From Nitrospira sp. (lineage in GTDB: Bacteria; Nitrospirota; Nitrospiria; Nitrospirales; Nitrospiraceae), in NCBI GenBank assembly GCA_005116795.1, contig SWDL01000214.1, positions 1-5,903 on the forward strand: DNA of 5,903 nucleotides, read 5' to 3'. A program made the translations under genes and the position numbers. This document shows, piece by piece, positions 1 through 5,159 of this stretch. Below the pieces are notes generated by a model. The model saw only the letters and a list, made by a program, of their open reading frames with translations. It did no database searches and was not told where the DNA came from. How positions within the stretch are numbered: position 1 is the stretch's first letter; each line of letters starts with the position of its first letter.

Positions 1-531
1 TATCACACTGTCCGAATTTCCGGAGCCCCCTCTGCCGTCCACGACGGCGCACTTCGCAAAGTCGGGATCGCAGAGGGTCTGATCACGAATGAGATCGCGT
101 TCCCGCAAAGTCAGCGTGACCGGCAATTTGGTTCCGTAGGGTATGGTTTTTCGTGGAGTGCCGTACTGTTCCTGCCAACTCCTCGCCGTGAGAGTCCGCA
201 AAGCCTGGAAGTATGGCTCGTTGGGATCGGGAGCCTTCGTGCCCTCTCGCATCAGGCCCCACACATGCCCGACCAGCACCGAGCCGATCGCATGGATCGC
301 CTCGTGCCGGTCCAACCCCTCATTCCGTAACCTCTCCAGTATTTCCTTGACGAGATCAACCTTCTCGGAAAGTTGATTCTCGACAATGACATGAACGGCC
401 GCATGGAGGTGGGCGTTCGGAAGTTTCGCGCGTGCCCGTCGATGATGAGCGGAGACAAGTTCGAGTCGGTCTGCCTCATCAAGCGCCAGCCACTCGTCTG
501 AATCTGGCATTGTCGTGGGATCGTATCTCAT
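1..531 (-). CDS. DUF1841-like protein, 3' end cut by window edge
   Basis: The reading frame is open for 177 codons from ATG 531 to the left edge with no stop, so the C-terminus is missing. It begins MRYDPTTMPDSDEWLALDEA and then has two His-rich helices: LHAAVHVIVENQL at about residues 42-54 and LDRHEAIHAIGSVL at about 73-86. These HxxxH-containing blocks resemble the DUF1841 family, whose role is unknown. From about residue 110 there is a second segment, including KLPVTLTLRERDLI at 135-148, that lies outside the DUF1841-like part, so the protein is probably a two-part fusion. The ATG has no clear Shine-Dalgarno sequence. An in-frame GTG at 564 lies inside the palindromic repeat and seems a worse start. 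Family recognition comes from memory of motif patterns; the function is unknown. Confidence 0.8.
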   Translation of the reverse strand, partial: MRYDPTTMPDSDEWLALDEADRLELVSAHHRRARAKLPNAHLHAAVHVIVENQLSEKVDLVKEILERLRNEGLDRHEAIHAIGSVLVGHVWGLMREGTKAPDPNEPYFQALRTLTARSWQEQYGTPRKTIPYGTKLPVTLTLRERDLIRDQTLCDPDFAKCAVVDGRGGSGNSDSVI

Positions 532-552
532 GATGGCCTGCCGTGTCAGAAA

Positions 553-624
553 GGGGACAGACACCTCGCGCCTGCCTGTGCGGAGCACGCAGACAGGCAG
601 ACGCGGGGAAGGGTGTCAGTCCCC
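553..624. repeat. REP-like imperfect palindrome (72 bp)
   Basis: The outer arms GGGGACAGACACC (553-565) and GGTGTCAGTCCCC (612-624) are reverse complements at 12 of 13 positions. Inner arms CGCGCCTGCCTGT (567-579) and ACAGGCAGACGCG (593-605) also pair at 12 of 13, with a small GTGC/GCAC helix at the tip (578-581 with 585-588). The whole can fold into one long interrupted hairpin. Termini of the GGGGACAGACACC kind are typical of REP elements mobilised by REP-associated tyrosine transposases (RAYTs). No transposase is present here, so this would be a solitary copy. It lies 21 bp upstream of the DUF1841-like start, and transcribed it could also attenuate read-through from the right. Confidence 0.8.
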
Positions 625-784
625 TGGATCATGAGCTTCACAGCCCAGTCTTCTCGCTTCGCGAGCCTTCGGCTCCCGTCTGAGGTGGAAGGGTCAGAGC
701 CTTAGATCGAGCGATGATGGTCGATATTGCGAAACTCAGCGTGGCTGGAGCCGCGGATAGTGGAATGAGGGAATGCTGAACCCA
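625..784. other. Intergenic stretch with two overlapping short hairpins
   Basis: I see no convincing gene here. CTCGC-TTC-GCGAG (653-665) and GAGCC-TTC-GGCTC (663-675) are perfect, overlapping, mutually exclusive hairpins. Neither is followed by a T tract on either strand, so a classical intrinsic terminator cannot be claimed. Together with the adjacent REP-like palindrome they separate the small two-gene operon from the DUF1841-like gene and could mark the 3' end of the former transcript. Confidence 0.4.
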
Positions 785-1057
785 TCACTCATCGGGCATC
801 CGGTCCACAACGCGGTCCCACTCCTTGATGGCCGGTTTGACATGGTGGTCAAGGTGCGTCAGGGCCACATACAACCGTCCTTCATACTCCTCTCGCTCCT
901 CATCTCCAGGCGAACGTGATTTCAAGAGCGCGGCCAGTCCCCGAATCTCCTCGATGGTCTCAAGAATCTCATCAAAGTGATTATCCAGTAGAGGACTCGA
1001 TGGCGTGAGGAACGAACCCCTTTCCGCAACCACCGACTGCCCACGTTTCCTAATCAT
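785..1057 (-). CDS. Small acidic protein of unknown function (90 aa)
   Basis: I do not recognise a family. The predicted protein has a basic N-terminus (MIRKRG) and a loop-like stretch with Ser and Pro to about residue 24. From about residue 28 it is largely helical and rich in Asp and Glu, including HFDEILETIEEIRGLAALL (28-46) and a His/Trp segment, LDHHVKPAIKEW (69-80). There are about 19 acidic against 13 basic residues. No signal peptide or membrane segment is visible, so it is probably cytoplasmic. The ATG at 1057 lies inside the end of the upstream gene (8-bp overlap, ATGATTAG), and AAGGGAAG about 4 bases before it can act as a ribosome site. The tight overlap and the sensible amino-acid pattern support a real gene translated together with its neighbour. 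Confidence 0.72.
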   Translation of the reverse strand: MIRKRGQSVVAERGSFLTPSSPLLDNHFDEILETIEEIRGLAALLKSRSPGDEEREEYEGRLYVALTHLDHHVKPAIKEWDRVVDRMPDE

Positions 1058-1253
1058 GGCGCTTCCCTTTCTTCAACCGTCGATCGAGATTCTTCACGGT
1101 CTGTTCCCAAGCTCTAATCTCGACTTCCCAATGCCGGAGGAGACTTCGATCAGGAATAGCACGCTGCTGTTCGAGTGCGATCTTGATTCGGTGATCGGTG
1201 ATCCGCCGCCTCAGGCCCTCGAGTCGGATTCGTAGCTTCTTGTTGCGCCCCAT
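1050..1253 (-). CDS. Small basic helical protein of unknown function (67 aa)
   Basis: I do not recognise a family. The protein is strongly basic (about 21 Lys/Arg against 9 Asp/Glu) and predicted mostly helical. It has an Arg cluster, LEGLRRRI (11-18), two Trp residues (42 and 49) in HWEVEIRAWE, and a basic tail KKGKRHD. Nucleic-acid binding or pairing with the acidic product downstream is possible but unproven. I chose ATG 1253, preceded by AGGCAGGGC. An in-frame GTG at 1268 would add MIRQG but falls almost on the transcription start implied by the promoter at 1273-1302. It is the first gene of a two-gene operon, its stop TAG overlapping the start of the 90-residue gene. Confidence 0.7.
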   Translation of the reverse strand: MGRNKKLRIRLEGLRRRITDHRIKIALEQQRAIPDRSLLRHWEVEIRAWEQTVKNLDRRLKKGKRHD

Positions 1254-1270
1254 GCCCTGCCTAATCACGC

Positions 1271-1287
1271 AAACCCTATCCGGGTTT
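1271..1287. promoter_or_regulatory. Inverted repeat over the -10, possible operator
   Basis: AAACCC (1271-1276) and GGGTTT (1282-1287) are perfect reverse complements separated by five bases, and they cover the proposed -10 box and spacer of the small operon's promoter. A dimeric repressor bound here would block transcription. No cognate regulator can be named. Confidence 0.35.
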
Positions 1288-1302
1288 CCCTGATCATGTC
1301 AA
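1273..1302 (-). promoter_or_regulatory. Candidate sigma-70-type promoter for the small two-gene operon
   Basis: Read on the minus strand, a perfect TTGACA (1302-1297) is followed after 18 bases by TAGGGT (1278-1273), which matches the -10 consensus at three of six positions, including the first two and the last. Transcription would begin near 1266, leaving a short leader before ATG 1253. The -35 is excellent and the -10 weak, a pattern often seen at regulated promoters. Assignment is by eye only. Confidence 0.42.
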
Positions 1303-1317
1303 CATCGATAGCGATGT
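1302..1317. promoter_or_regulatory. Inverted repeat next to the -35, possible operator
   Basis: ACATCG (1302-1307) and CGATGT (1312-1317) form a perfect 6-bp inverted repeat with a 4-base centre, immediately upstream of the TTGACA box. Its place beside the -35 would suit an activator or a second repressor site. A 6-bp repeat can occur by chance, so this is suggestive only. Confidence 0.33.
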
Positions 1318-1429
1318 CGGCGCTTCCTGTTGCAATGGTAGATAATGGGGTCTTGCAATCACACATCAGATCGCTCGCCGCGGGTGATCGTTCCCATCTC
1401 GTCGAATCGGCTGCTCGCCCATCAGAGCG

Positions 1430-1774
1430 TCAGCACTTGTCCGACTCCACCACCCACTGGGCCAGTTGGCTCATCGTGCCGACCTCGATTCCTTCGATCA
1501 GGCCCAGTTTGTCCAGACCGCGTGCTTCAATGCAGGTGCCGCAAGCCTTGACTTGCCCCTGTTTGCCGATAACTGCCTTCAGCATCCGCGCGATGTTGTA
1601 ATAGCCCTGCGGTGTGCTCTGGCCAGGGAGCGCCACAGTGACGGCGTCCGCCATCAGAAAAACGCGGATCTCTGTAGTGACATGCTCCTGTTGCCACTTC
1701 ATCGCCAGCCGCATCGCGTTGTACATGTGTTCGGATCCGTACGCAGCGTCGTTGATGATGAATAGGACCTTCAT
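1430..1774 (-). CDS. DsrE/DsrF-like sulfurtransferase-family protein (114 aa)
   Basis: The product starts MKVLFIINDAAYGSEHMYNA and has the short alpha/beta layout of the DsrE/DsrF/YchN family: a beta strand, a helix (about 17-30), a second strand, IRVFLMADAV (36-45), and a redox-type motif, KACGTCIEARGL (77-88), with Cys78 and Cys81. A third Cys114 is the last residue. Family members carry persulfide sulfur or act as small oligomeric accessory proteins; the CxxC could hold sulfur or a disulfide, but the substrate is unknown. No signal peptide is seen, so it is cytoplasmic. ATG 1774 is chosen because GGAGGA sits six bases upstream. A longer frame to 1816 adds 14 residues with no support. It lies 42 bp after the hydroxylase gene and is probably cotranscribed with it. 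Confidence 0.88.
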   Translation of the reverse strand: MKVLFIINDAAYGSEHMYNAMRLAMKWQQEHVTTEIRVFLMADAVTVALPGQSTPQGYYNIARMLKAVIGKQGQVKACGTCIEARGLDKLGLIEGIEVGTMSQLAQWVVESDKC

Positions 1775-1780
1775 GGATTG

Positions 1781-1786
1781 TCCTCC
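1781..1786 (-). promoter_or_regulatory. Strong Shine-Dalgarno fixing the DsrE-like start
   Basis: On the minus strand the sequence is GGAGGA followed by six bases and ATG 1774. It is the best ribosome site in the window and decides against the upstream in-frame start at 1816. The small protein is therefore likely to be made at a higher level than its upstream partner. Confidence 0.8.
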
Positions 1787-1816
1787 AAATCCTGTTAGGT
1801 AAAATCCAGGCCGCAC

Positions 1817-2641
1817 TCATCTCGACTCCGTGCGGCCCAATGGATATCGACCCAGTGCTCCCACAAACGGGAGTGTGAGCATCCCCTTCAAGGCCAGACG
1901 CGCGGGGTCCCTGAACTGTTCCAGTCCCAGCACCATCTGTTCATGGCCGAGTGCCGGTTGAGCCCGATAGGTCCCGAGCAGACGATCCCACCAGGGCAGG
2001 TTGAAGCCAAAATTTCGGTTTGTTTCTCGGGGATCAATCGAATGATGGACCCGGTGCATGTCGGGTGTCACGACAAACCACCGCAAGGAGTAGTCCACGA
2101 TATTCGGCATCCGGACGTTGCTGTGATTGAACATCGAAGTGCCATTGAGCAAGACCTCAAAGGTCAACACGGCTACCGGGGAAGGGCCTAGCACCACGAC
2201 GGCGGCGAGCTTGATCAGCATCGAAAGCGTCACTTCGACAGGGTGAAACCGTCCCCCCGTCGTGACGTCACAGTCTAAGTCCGCATGGTGCATCATGTGG
2301 AAGCGCCAAAACAGGGGTACAGCATGGAACATCACGTGCTGCAGGTAGAGCGCAAAGTCCAGCGCGATGACCGCCATGACTCCCTTGAACCAGGTCGGCC
2401 CGCTCAGAGCGTTCAGGAGGCCTAAGTTCCGCTCCGCGGCCATTGAAGCCGTGCCGGCCGCGCCGGCGGTAAACAGCAACCGAAGGACGACAGTGTTCAG
2501 ACCCACAAGTGTGAGATTCGCAAGCCAACGCTTCGCTTTGGAGGTAGCCAAACGACGCCGAGGCGCGAGCATTTCCCAATACGCCATGAGGCCGAGCACC
2601 ATGACAAACCCCGACAATCGAATGAGAACTTCGTTCGTCAT
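1817..2641 (-). CDS. Membrane fatty acid hydroxylase / sterol desaturase family protein (274 aa)
   Basis: This is an integral membrane non-haem di-iron enzyme of the fatty acid hydroxylase superfamily (PF04116), which hydroxylates or desaturates lipid chains, sterols or carotenoids using O2. The histidine boxes are clear: HVMFH (102-106, HxxxH), HMMHH (115-119, HxxHH), further His at 133 and 173 (FNHSN), and HRVHH (196-200, HxxHH). Hydrophobic segments at about 7-24, 43-62, 86-101 and 140-165 fit membrane helices around the catalytic core. The length of 274 is usual for bacterial members. The ATG at 2641 has only a weak ribosome site. The DsrE-like gene follows after 42 bp, so the two are likely one operon. 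The substrate cannot be told from sequence; bacterial relatives act on diverse lipids. Confidence 0.92.
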   Translation of the reverse strand: MTNEVLIRLSGFVMVLGLMAYWEMLAPRRRLATSKAKRWLANLTLVGLNTVVLRLLFTAGAAGTASMAAERNLGLLNALSGPTWFKGVMAVIALDFALYLQHVMFHAVPLFWRFHMMHHADLDCDVTTGGRFHPVEVTLSMLIKLAAVVVLGPSPVAVLTFEVLLNGTSMFNHSNVRMPNIVDYSLRWFVVTPDMHRVHHSIDPRETNRNFGFNLPWWDRLLGTYRAQPALGHEQMVLGLEQFRDPARLALKGMLTLPFVGALGRYPLGRTESR

Positions 2642-2857
2642 TTCGTTAGCTCACTGGACCCTCAACCGCCCTTCCCCGATGCCTACCCGCTCACGCCAAG
2701 TTTGCCTGTGTCGTTGGTATAATGCCAGTGAGAACCTGCGAGTGACCAACGAGTCCTGGTAGTTGCCATGGCATTTCCATTGCCTTCTCAATCTTCGTGA
2801 GAGGGGAAAGCCAGTTGCCCTTGAGGTTCACCTCGTCGAACAAGAACGGAGCCGGCC
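2642..2857. other. Divergent intergenic region (hydroxylase / BON gene)
   Basis: The region separates the minus-strand hydroxylase operon from the plus-strand BON-domain gene. Apart from the plus-strand extended -10 at 2715-2723 I see no gene and no convincing minus-strand -35/-10 pair for the hydroxylase operon. Confidence 0.5.
2715..2723 (+). promoter_or_regulatory. Extended -10 promoter for the BON-domain gene
   Basis: TGG followed by a perfect TATAAT (2718-2723) matches the extended -10 pattern TGnTATAAT, which can work without a good -35; the expected -35 position (about 2695-2700, GCCAAG) is indeed poor. Transcription would start near 2730 and give a leader of about 128 bases before ATG 2858. 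Confidence 0.5.
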
Positions 2858-3172
2858 ATGACGGTCATCGCAGAACGAGAGCGGATACTGGAAGAAGTTC
2901 GCGCAGTCTTGGAGCGGGAGCCCCGGATTAACCTGCACAAATATCCGGTGCAGATGGACGTCAAAGAGGGAGTGCTGACCCTGGAAGGGGAAGTGAAACA
3001 TGTCGCCGCCAATCAAAGCCAGTCTCATCGGTATGGGAGAGGTCGGAGAGAAGACGAAGCGAGAGCGATGGCTCGACACGAGCAGCATGCTGGGGCGAGC
3101 AGGGCGGTAGTGGCCCTCCCATCGCTATCTAAGAGGGGTCGGGCTTGGCCTCTGTCTGTGTCTCGTCCCTGA
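2858..3172 (+). pseudogene. Truncated BON-domain protein gene
   Basis: The first 51 residues look like the start of a BON domain: a helix, ERERILEEVRAVLERE (6-21), then RINLHKYPVQMDVKEGVLTL (23-42) and EGEVKHVAA (43-51). BON domains are found in periplasmic or membrane-associated proteins that bind phospholipid or other hydrophobic surfaces. The second half of the domain (normally a helix rich in Ala/Leu, then a PGV-type turn and final strand) is absent. After residue 51 the frame continues with low-complexity Arg/His/Ser sequence and runs 44 bases into the opposite-strand mlaC 3' end, so the tail is probably not natural coding sequence. I found no BON continuation in the other two forward frames, which favours a deletion or decay over a single frameshift. 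The start is well supported: GGAG six bases before the ATG, and an upstream extended -10. Confidence 0.6.
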
Positions 3173-3779
3173 CCGTGCGGTTGCGCAGGCGCCGGACGAG
3201 CTCCTCATACGAATCGGAGCGGATGATCTTCTCGAACTGCGAGCGGTAGTTTCTGACCAGGCTCACCCCGTCGATCACAAGATCATAGGCGTACCATTGC
3301 TCACTCTTCAGTAGAAGCCGATAGTCCATCGGAATCTCTGTCTTCGTGGACACGAGTTTCGTCCGCACTTCGGCATAGGGGCCCTCAAGGCGCTCTGAGA
3401 GATACTGGACCTGCTCGCCCGCGTAGCCCTCAATCTTCTCGGCGTACCGATCCGTCAGGAATGTCTTGAAGAGGTCCACAAACTCTGCCCGCTCCGATTC
3501 GCTCAACGCCTTCCACCGGACCGTCAACGTGCGCTTGGAGATTTCCCGATAATCGAATCGGCCGGCCACCACGTCTTCCAGCATTCGCCGCCGCGTCTTC
3601 AACCGGCTGGGCTGCTTCAGCGTCTCATCCTCGAGAATCCGAATCATCTCGGTAATCGTCGCGCGGACGACGGCGGTCGGGGTTTCGGCAGAGGCGGCCC
3701 CGATTCCGGCGCACAGGACGAGACAGGTCACGAACAGGCATGAGAGGGGAGGGCGCAGACGCCGGCGTCGAGGCATCAT
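3129..3779 (-). CDS. mlaC: MlaC/Ttg2D-type periplasmic phospholipid-binding protein (216 aa)
   Basis: MlaC carries phospholipids across the periplasm between the outer-membrane MlaA complex and the inner-membrane MlaFEDB transporter, helping keep outer-membrane lipid asymmetry. A signal peptide is clear: basic MMPRRRRLRP, a hydrophobic core at 11-28, and a likely cut after ASA31. The mature part has the family pattern (PF05494): GRFDYREISKRTL (73-85), LSESERAEFVDLFKTFL (92-108), YAEKIEGY (112-119), YAEVRTKLVSTKTEIPMDYR (135-154), QWYAYDLVIDGVSLVRNYRS (161-180) and FEKIIRSDSYEELVRRL (182-198). The length of 216 is normal. I chose ATG 3779 (a second ATG follows at 3776) because it gives a proper signal peptide. 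The frame is open up to 4001, but the extra 74 residues would bury the signal sequence. No other mla genes lie in the window. The ribosome site is weak. Confidence 0.93.
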   Translation of the reverse strand: MMPRRRRLRPPLSCLFVTCLVLCAGIGAASAETPTAVVRATITEMIRILEDETLKQPSRLKTRRRMLEDVVAGRFDYREISKRTLTVRWKALSESERAEFVDLFKTFLTDRYAEKIEGYAGEQVQYLSERLEGPYAEVRTKLVSTKTEIPMDYRLLLKSEQWYAYDLVIDGVSLVRNYRSQFEKIIRSDSYEELVRRLRNRTVRDETQTEAKPDPS

Positions 3780-4066
3780 AGAGATCGGTCCGGTTAGAGG
3801 GCGGGGGCCCATGTCTCGATCGCTTCTGAGCAAGGCAGAGGCCAAGGGCTGCTCGTTCGAGTGGAGTGGAATCTCTGCAGAAACAAGCGGATCGAGAAGG
3901 GAAAGCGATGGCGCTTCGGGCGGACTGGGGCATGTTGCGACAAGAGGCACAAGCTCGCTGTAGCAATCAGCGGCAGTGGGGCTGACCGCGTGGCGTCCCA
4001 TGAGGGCATGCGGCGCCGGTCCTCAAGCGGCCTTCCGCAACGACCCAAGCATCATAGAGAGTGTCT

Positions 4067-4093
4067 GTAAATTCCTTCGAGCCCGCGATTTAC
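4067..4093. promoter_or_regulatory. Spaced inverted repeat, possible operator
   Basis: GTAAAT (4067-4072) and ATTTAC (4088-4093) are perfect reverse complements with equivalent positions 21 bp apart, about two helical turns, which suits binding of a dimer to one DNA face. The repeat is AT-rich in an otherwise GC-rich stretch and ends 14 bases before the candidate -10 box. No regulator can be named. Confidence 0.3.
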
Positions 4094-4107
4094 GGCTGGT
4101 CTCGCAG

Positions 4108-4113
4108 TATCAT
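4108..4113 (+). promoter_or_regulatory. Candidate -10 box for the lipoprotein/OMP operon
   Basis: TATCAT matches the -10 consensus at five of six positions and lies 72 bases upstream of the lipoprotein ATG. No good -35 lies 16-18 bases upstream, so activation by a factor bound at the inverted repeat 4067-4093 is one possible reading. Confidence 0.3.
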
Positions 4114-4185
4114 ACATAGGTGAGCGCAGGGGGCAGTCCGTGTGGGGATGGGCCCTCTTGGTGGGGCTCTGTGAGACCATCGACC

Positions 4186-5157
4186 ATGGCGACGCGTAGA
4201 CGACTCTTCTCACTCTCAGTCCTGCTCGCAGTGCTGATGGGCCTGACGCTCACCGCCTGCACGGAATTCGAACAACGGGACAAACGCTTCTACTATCGGG
4301 CCCTCTGGAATTTCGCGCTTCGGGACGATCTCAAAGAGCTCGACATCGACTTCAACGGCATCGACTTCGGGCATTCACATCTATATGAGAGCCTGCTGCT
4401 CACTGGTGCGAAAGACGTGTCTGCCATCGAAGACAACGCGCGCAAGGAGACGCTTGGATTCATAGCGTCCCGTCCCGCTCTTCCACCCAATGAAGAGGCG
4501 ATTGCGCCGACGTACATGAAGCTCGCCTGGCGCGCGCAGAATACCTTTGATGAAGCCCATGCCCTGCATCGCTCGACCTATGACATCTACGTGGCGGATC
4601 TGTCCGCGACAGAAAAGGCTCTGGCGATTCGGAAGGTCCTTGCCTACTATCAGGACAGTGCCTACGCCCTCAGCGCGCAGCGTCTGGACCATCAGCGGCT
4701 GGACAGTCTGCCCTACGCCAAAGCGTTCAGGCGGAAGTTTCCGCTGTTTAATGCTACCATCTGGGCCTATCACTATCTGCAAGTGGCGGTCTATGATGCG
4801 CTGGGCCATGCGCGGGATCTGTCGGCGAAACAGCAGGCCGTGCAGCCCGTCCTGGCCGGATACCATCAGTACTTGGAACAGCCTCCGGTCCAATGGACGT
4901 TCATGCCGCTCACGGCTGAGTACAGTCCGCGCCTGGCCGAGGACTACCCGGCGGTGGCCAACATCTTCGACAACCTCCACATGCTGCACGATACCATCAG
5001 CGATATTCTGGCAAGTCCGCAGTTTCCCACCTGGGCCGAGAAGCGGCAGGAAATCTATCGTGTGTTGGATGCGTACTATCTGGCCGTCGCGGATGCCACG
5101 AATCCGATGATCGTCCGGGAGGGAGCGGGAACGGCTCCCGCTCATCCGCATCCGTGA
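4186..5157 (+). CDS. Lipoprotein of unknown function with duplicated FDxxHxLH motif (323 aa)
   Basis: I do not recognise the family. The start MATRRRLFSL, a hydrophobic stretch (9-20) and the lipobox LTAC (22-25) mark a lipoprotein with lipidated Cys25; Thr at +2 would suit outer-membrane sorting if the E. coli rule holds. The mature part is helical and rich in Tyr, Trp and His. FDEAHALHRSTYDI (121-134) and FDNLHMLHDTISDI (261-274) share F-D-x-x-H-x-L-H-(x4)-D-I and lie exactly 140 residues apart, suggesting a duplicated helical unit with two HxxH pairs. Other notable His are in FGHSH (61-65), WAYHY (193-197) and the C-terminal HPHP. There is no CxxCH haem site. ATG 4186 is preferred because it starts a normal signal peptide; a GTG at 4120 would add 22 unlikely residues. 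It is followed with a 2-bp gap by an outer-membrane protein gene, so the two probably act together. Confidence 0.87.
   Translation: MATRRRLFSLSVLLAVLMGLTLTACTEFEQRDKRFYYRALWNFALRDDLKELDIDFNGIDFGHSHLYESLLLTGAKDVSAIEDNARKETLGFIASRPALPPNEEAIAPTYMKLAWRAQNTFDEAHALHRSTYDIYVADLSATEKALAIRKVLAYYQDSAYALSAQRLDHQRLDSLPYAKAFRRKFPLFNATIWAYHYLQVAVYDALGHARDLSAKQQAVQPVLAGYHQYLEQPPVQWTFMPLTAEYSPRLAEDYPAVANIFDNLHMLHDTISDILASPQFPTWAEKRQEIYRVLDAYYLAVADATNPMIVREGAGTAPAHPHP
5121..5143 (+). promoter_or_regulatory. Alternative RNA hairpins just before the downstream gene start
   Basis: GAGCGGGA (5123-5130) and TCCCGCTC (5136-5143) form a perfect 8-bp stem with a 5-base loop. GGGAGC (5121-5126) and GCTCCC (5134-5139) form a competing 6-bp stem. 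Both lie in the last codons of the lipoprotein gene, within 11-39 bases of the next start, and tie up the only purine-rich GGGAGCGGGA that could serve as ribosome site. This would suit translation of the outer-membrane protein only when ribosomes arrive from the upstream gene. Confidence 0.4.
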
Positions 5158-5159
5158 AC

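Larger units (their letters stand above)
3780..4185. other. Divergent intergenic region (mlaC / lipoprotein gene)
   Basis: These 406 bases hold no gene I can support. A minus-strand frame is open to 4001 as an extension of mlaC, and short plus-strand frames exist, but none has a ribosome site or protein-like composition. The region must supply promoters for both divergent units. The only candidates I see are an inverted repeat at 4067-4093 and a -10-like box at 4108-4113 for the lipoprotein operon. Confidence 0.5.

Noticed and set aside
553..624. CRISPR repeat
   Set aside because: Only a single palindromic unit, with no regularly spaced second copy in the window.
653..675. Hairpins as a rho-independent terminator
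   Set aside because: No T tract follows on either strand, so they are reported only as hairpins.
1296..1601. Plus-strand frame of 101 codons across 1296-1601
   Set aside because: It overlaps the DsrE-like gene on the other strand and has no domain or ribosome site.
2367..2762. 131-codon plus-strand frame over the hydroxylase N-terminus
   Set aside because: The opposite strand carries a gene with all His boxes of the hydroxylase family; this frame is Arg/Pro/Ser-rich shadow.
2828..3088. Minus-strand frames opposite the BON gene
   Set aside because: They are antisense to the BON-like part and show no protein-like pattern; they also do not explain the broken end.
3780..4001. 74-codon upstream extension of mlaC and a 113-codon frame on the same strand
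   Set aside because: The extension would place the signal peptide at residue 75. The other frame overlaps the mlaC start out of frame and has an Arg/Ser/Pro-rich composition typical of shadow frames in GC-rich DNA.
4120..4185. GTG 4120 as start of the lipoprotein gene
   Set aside because: It would add 22 Gly/Ser/Trp-rich residues before a normal signal peptide that begins at ATG 4186.
4381..5151. 256-codon minus-strand frame under the lipoprotein gene
   Set aside because: It is the antisense of a gene with a clear lipobox and sensible protein sequence, and has no signal, domain or ribosome site of its own.
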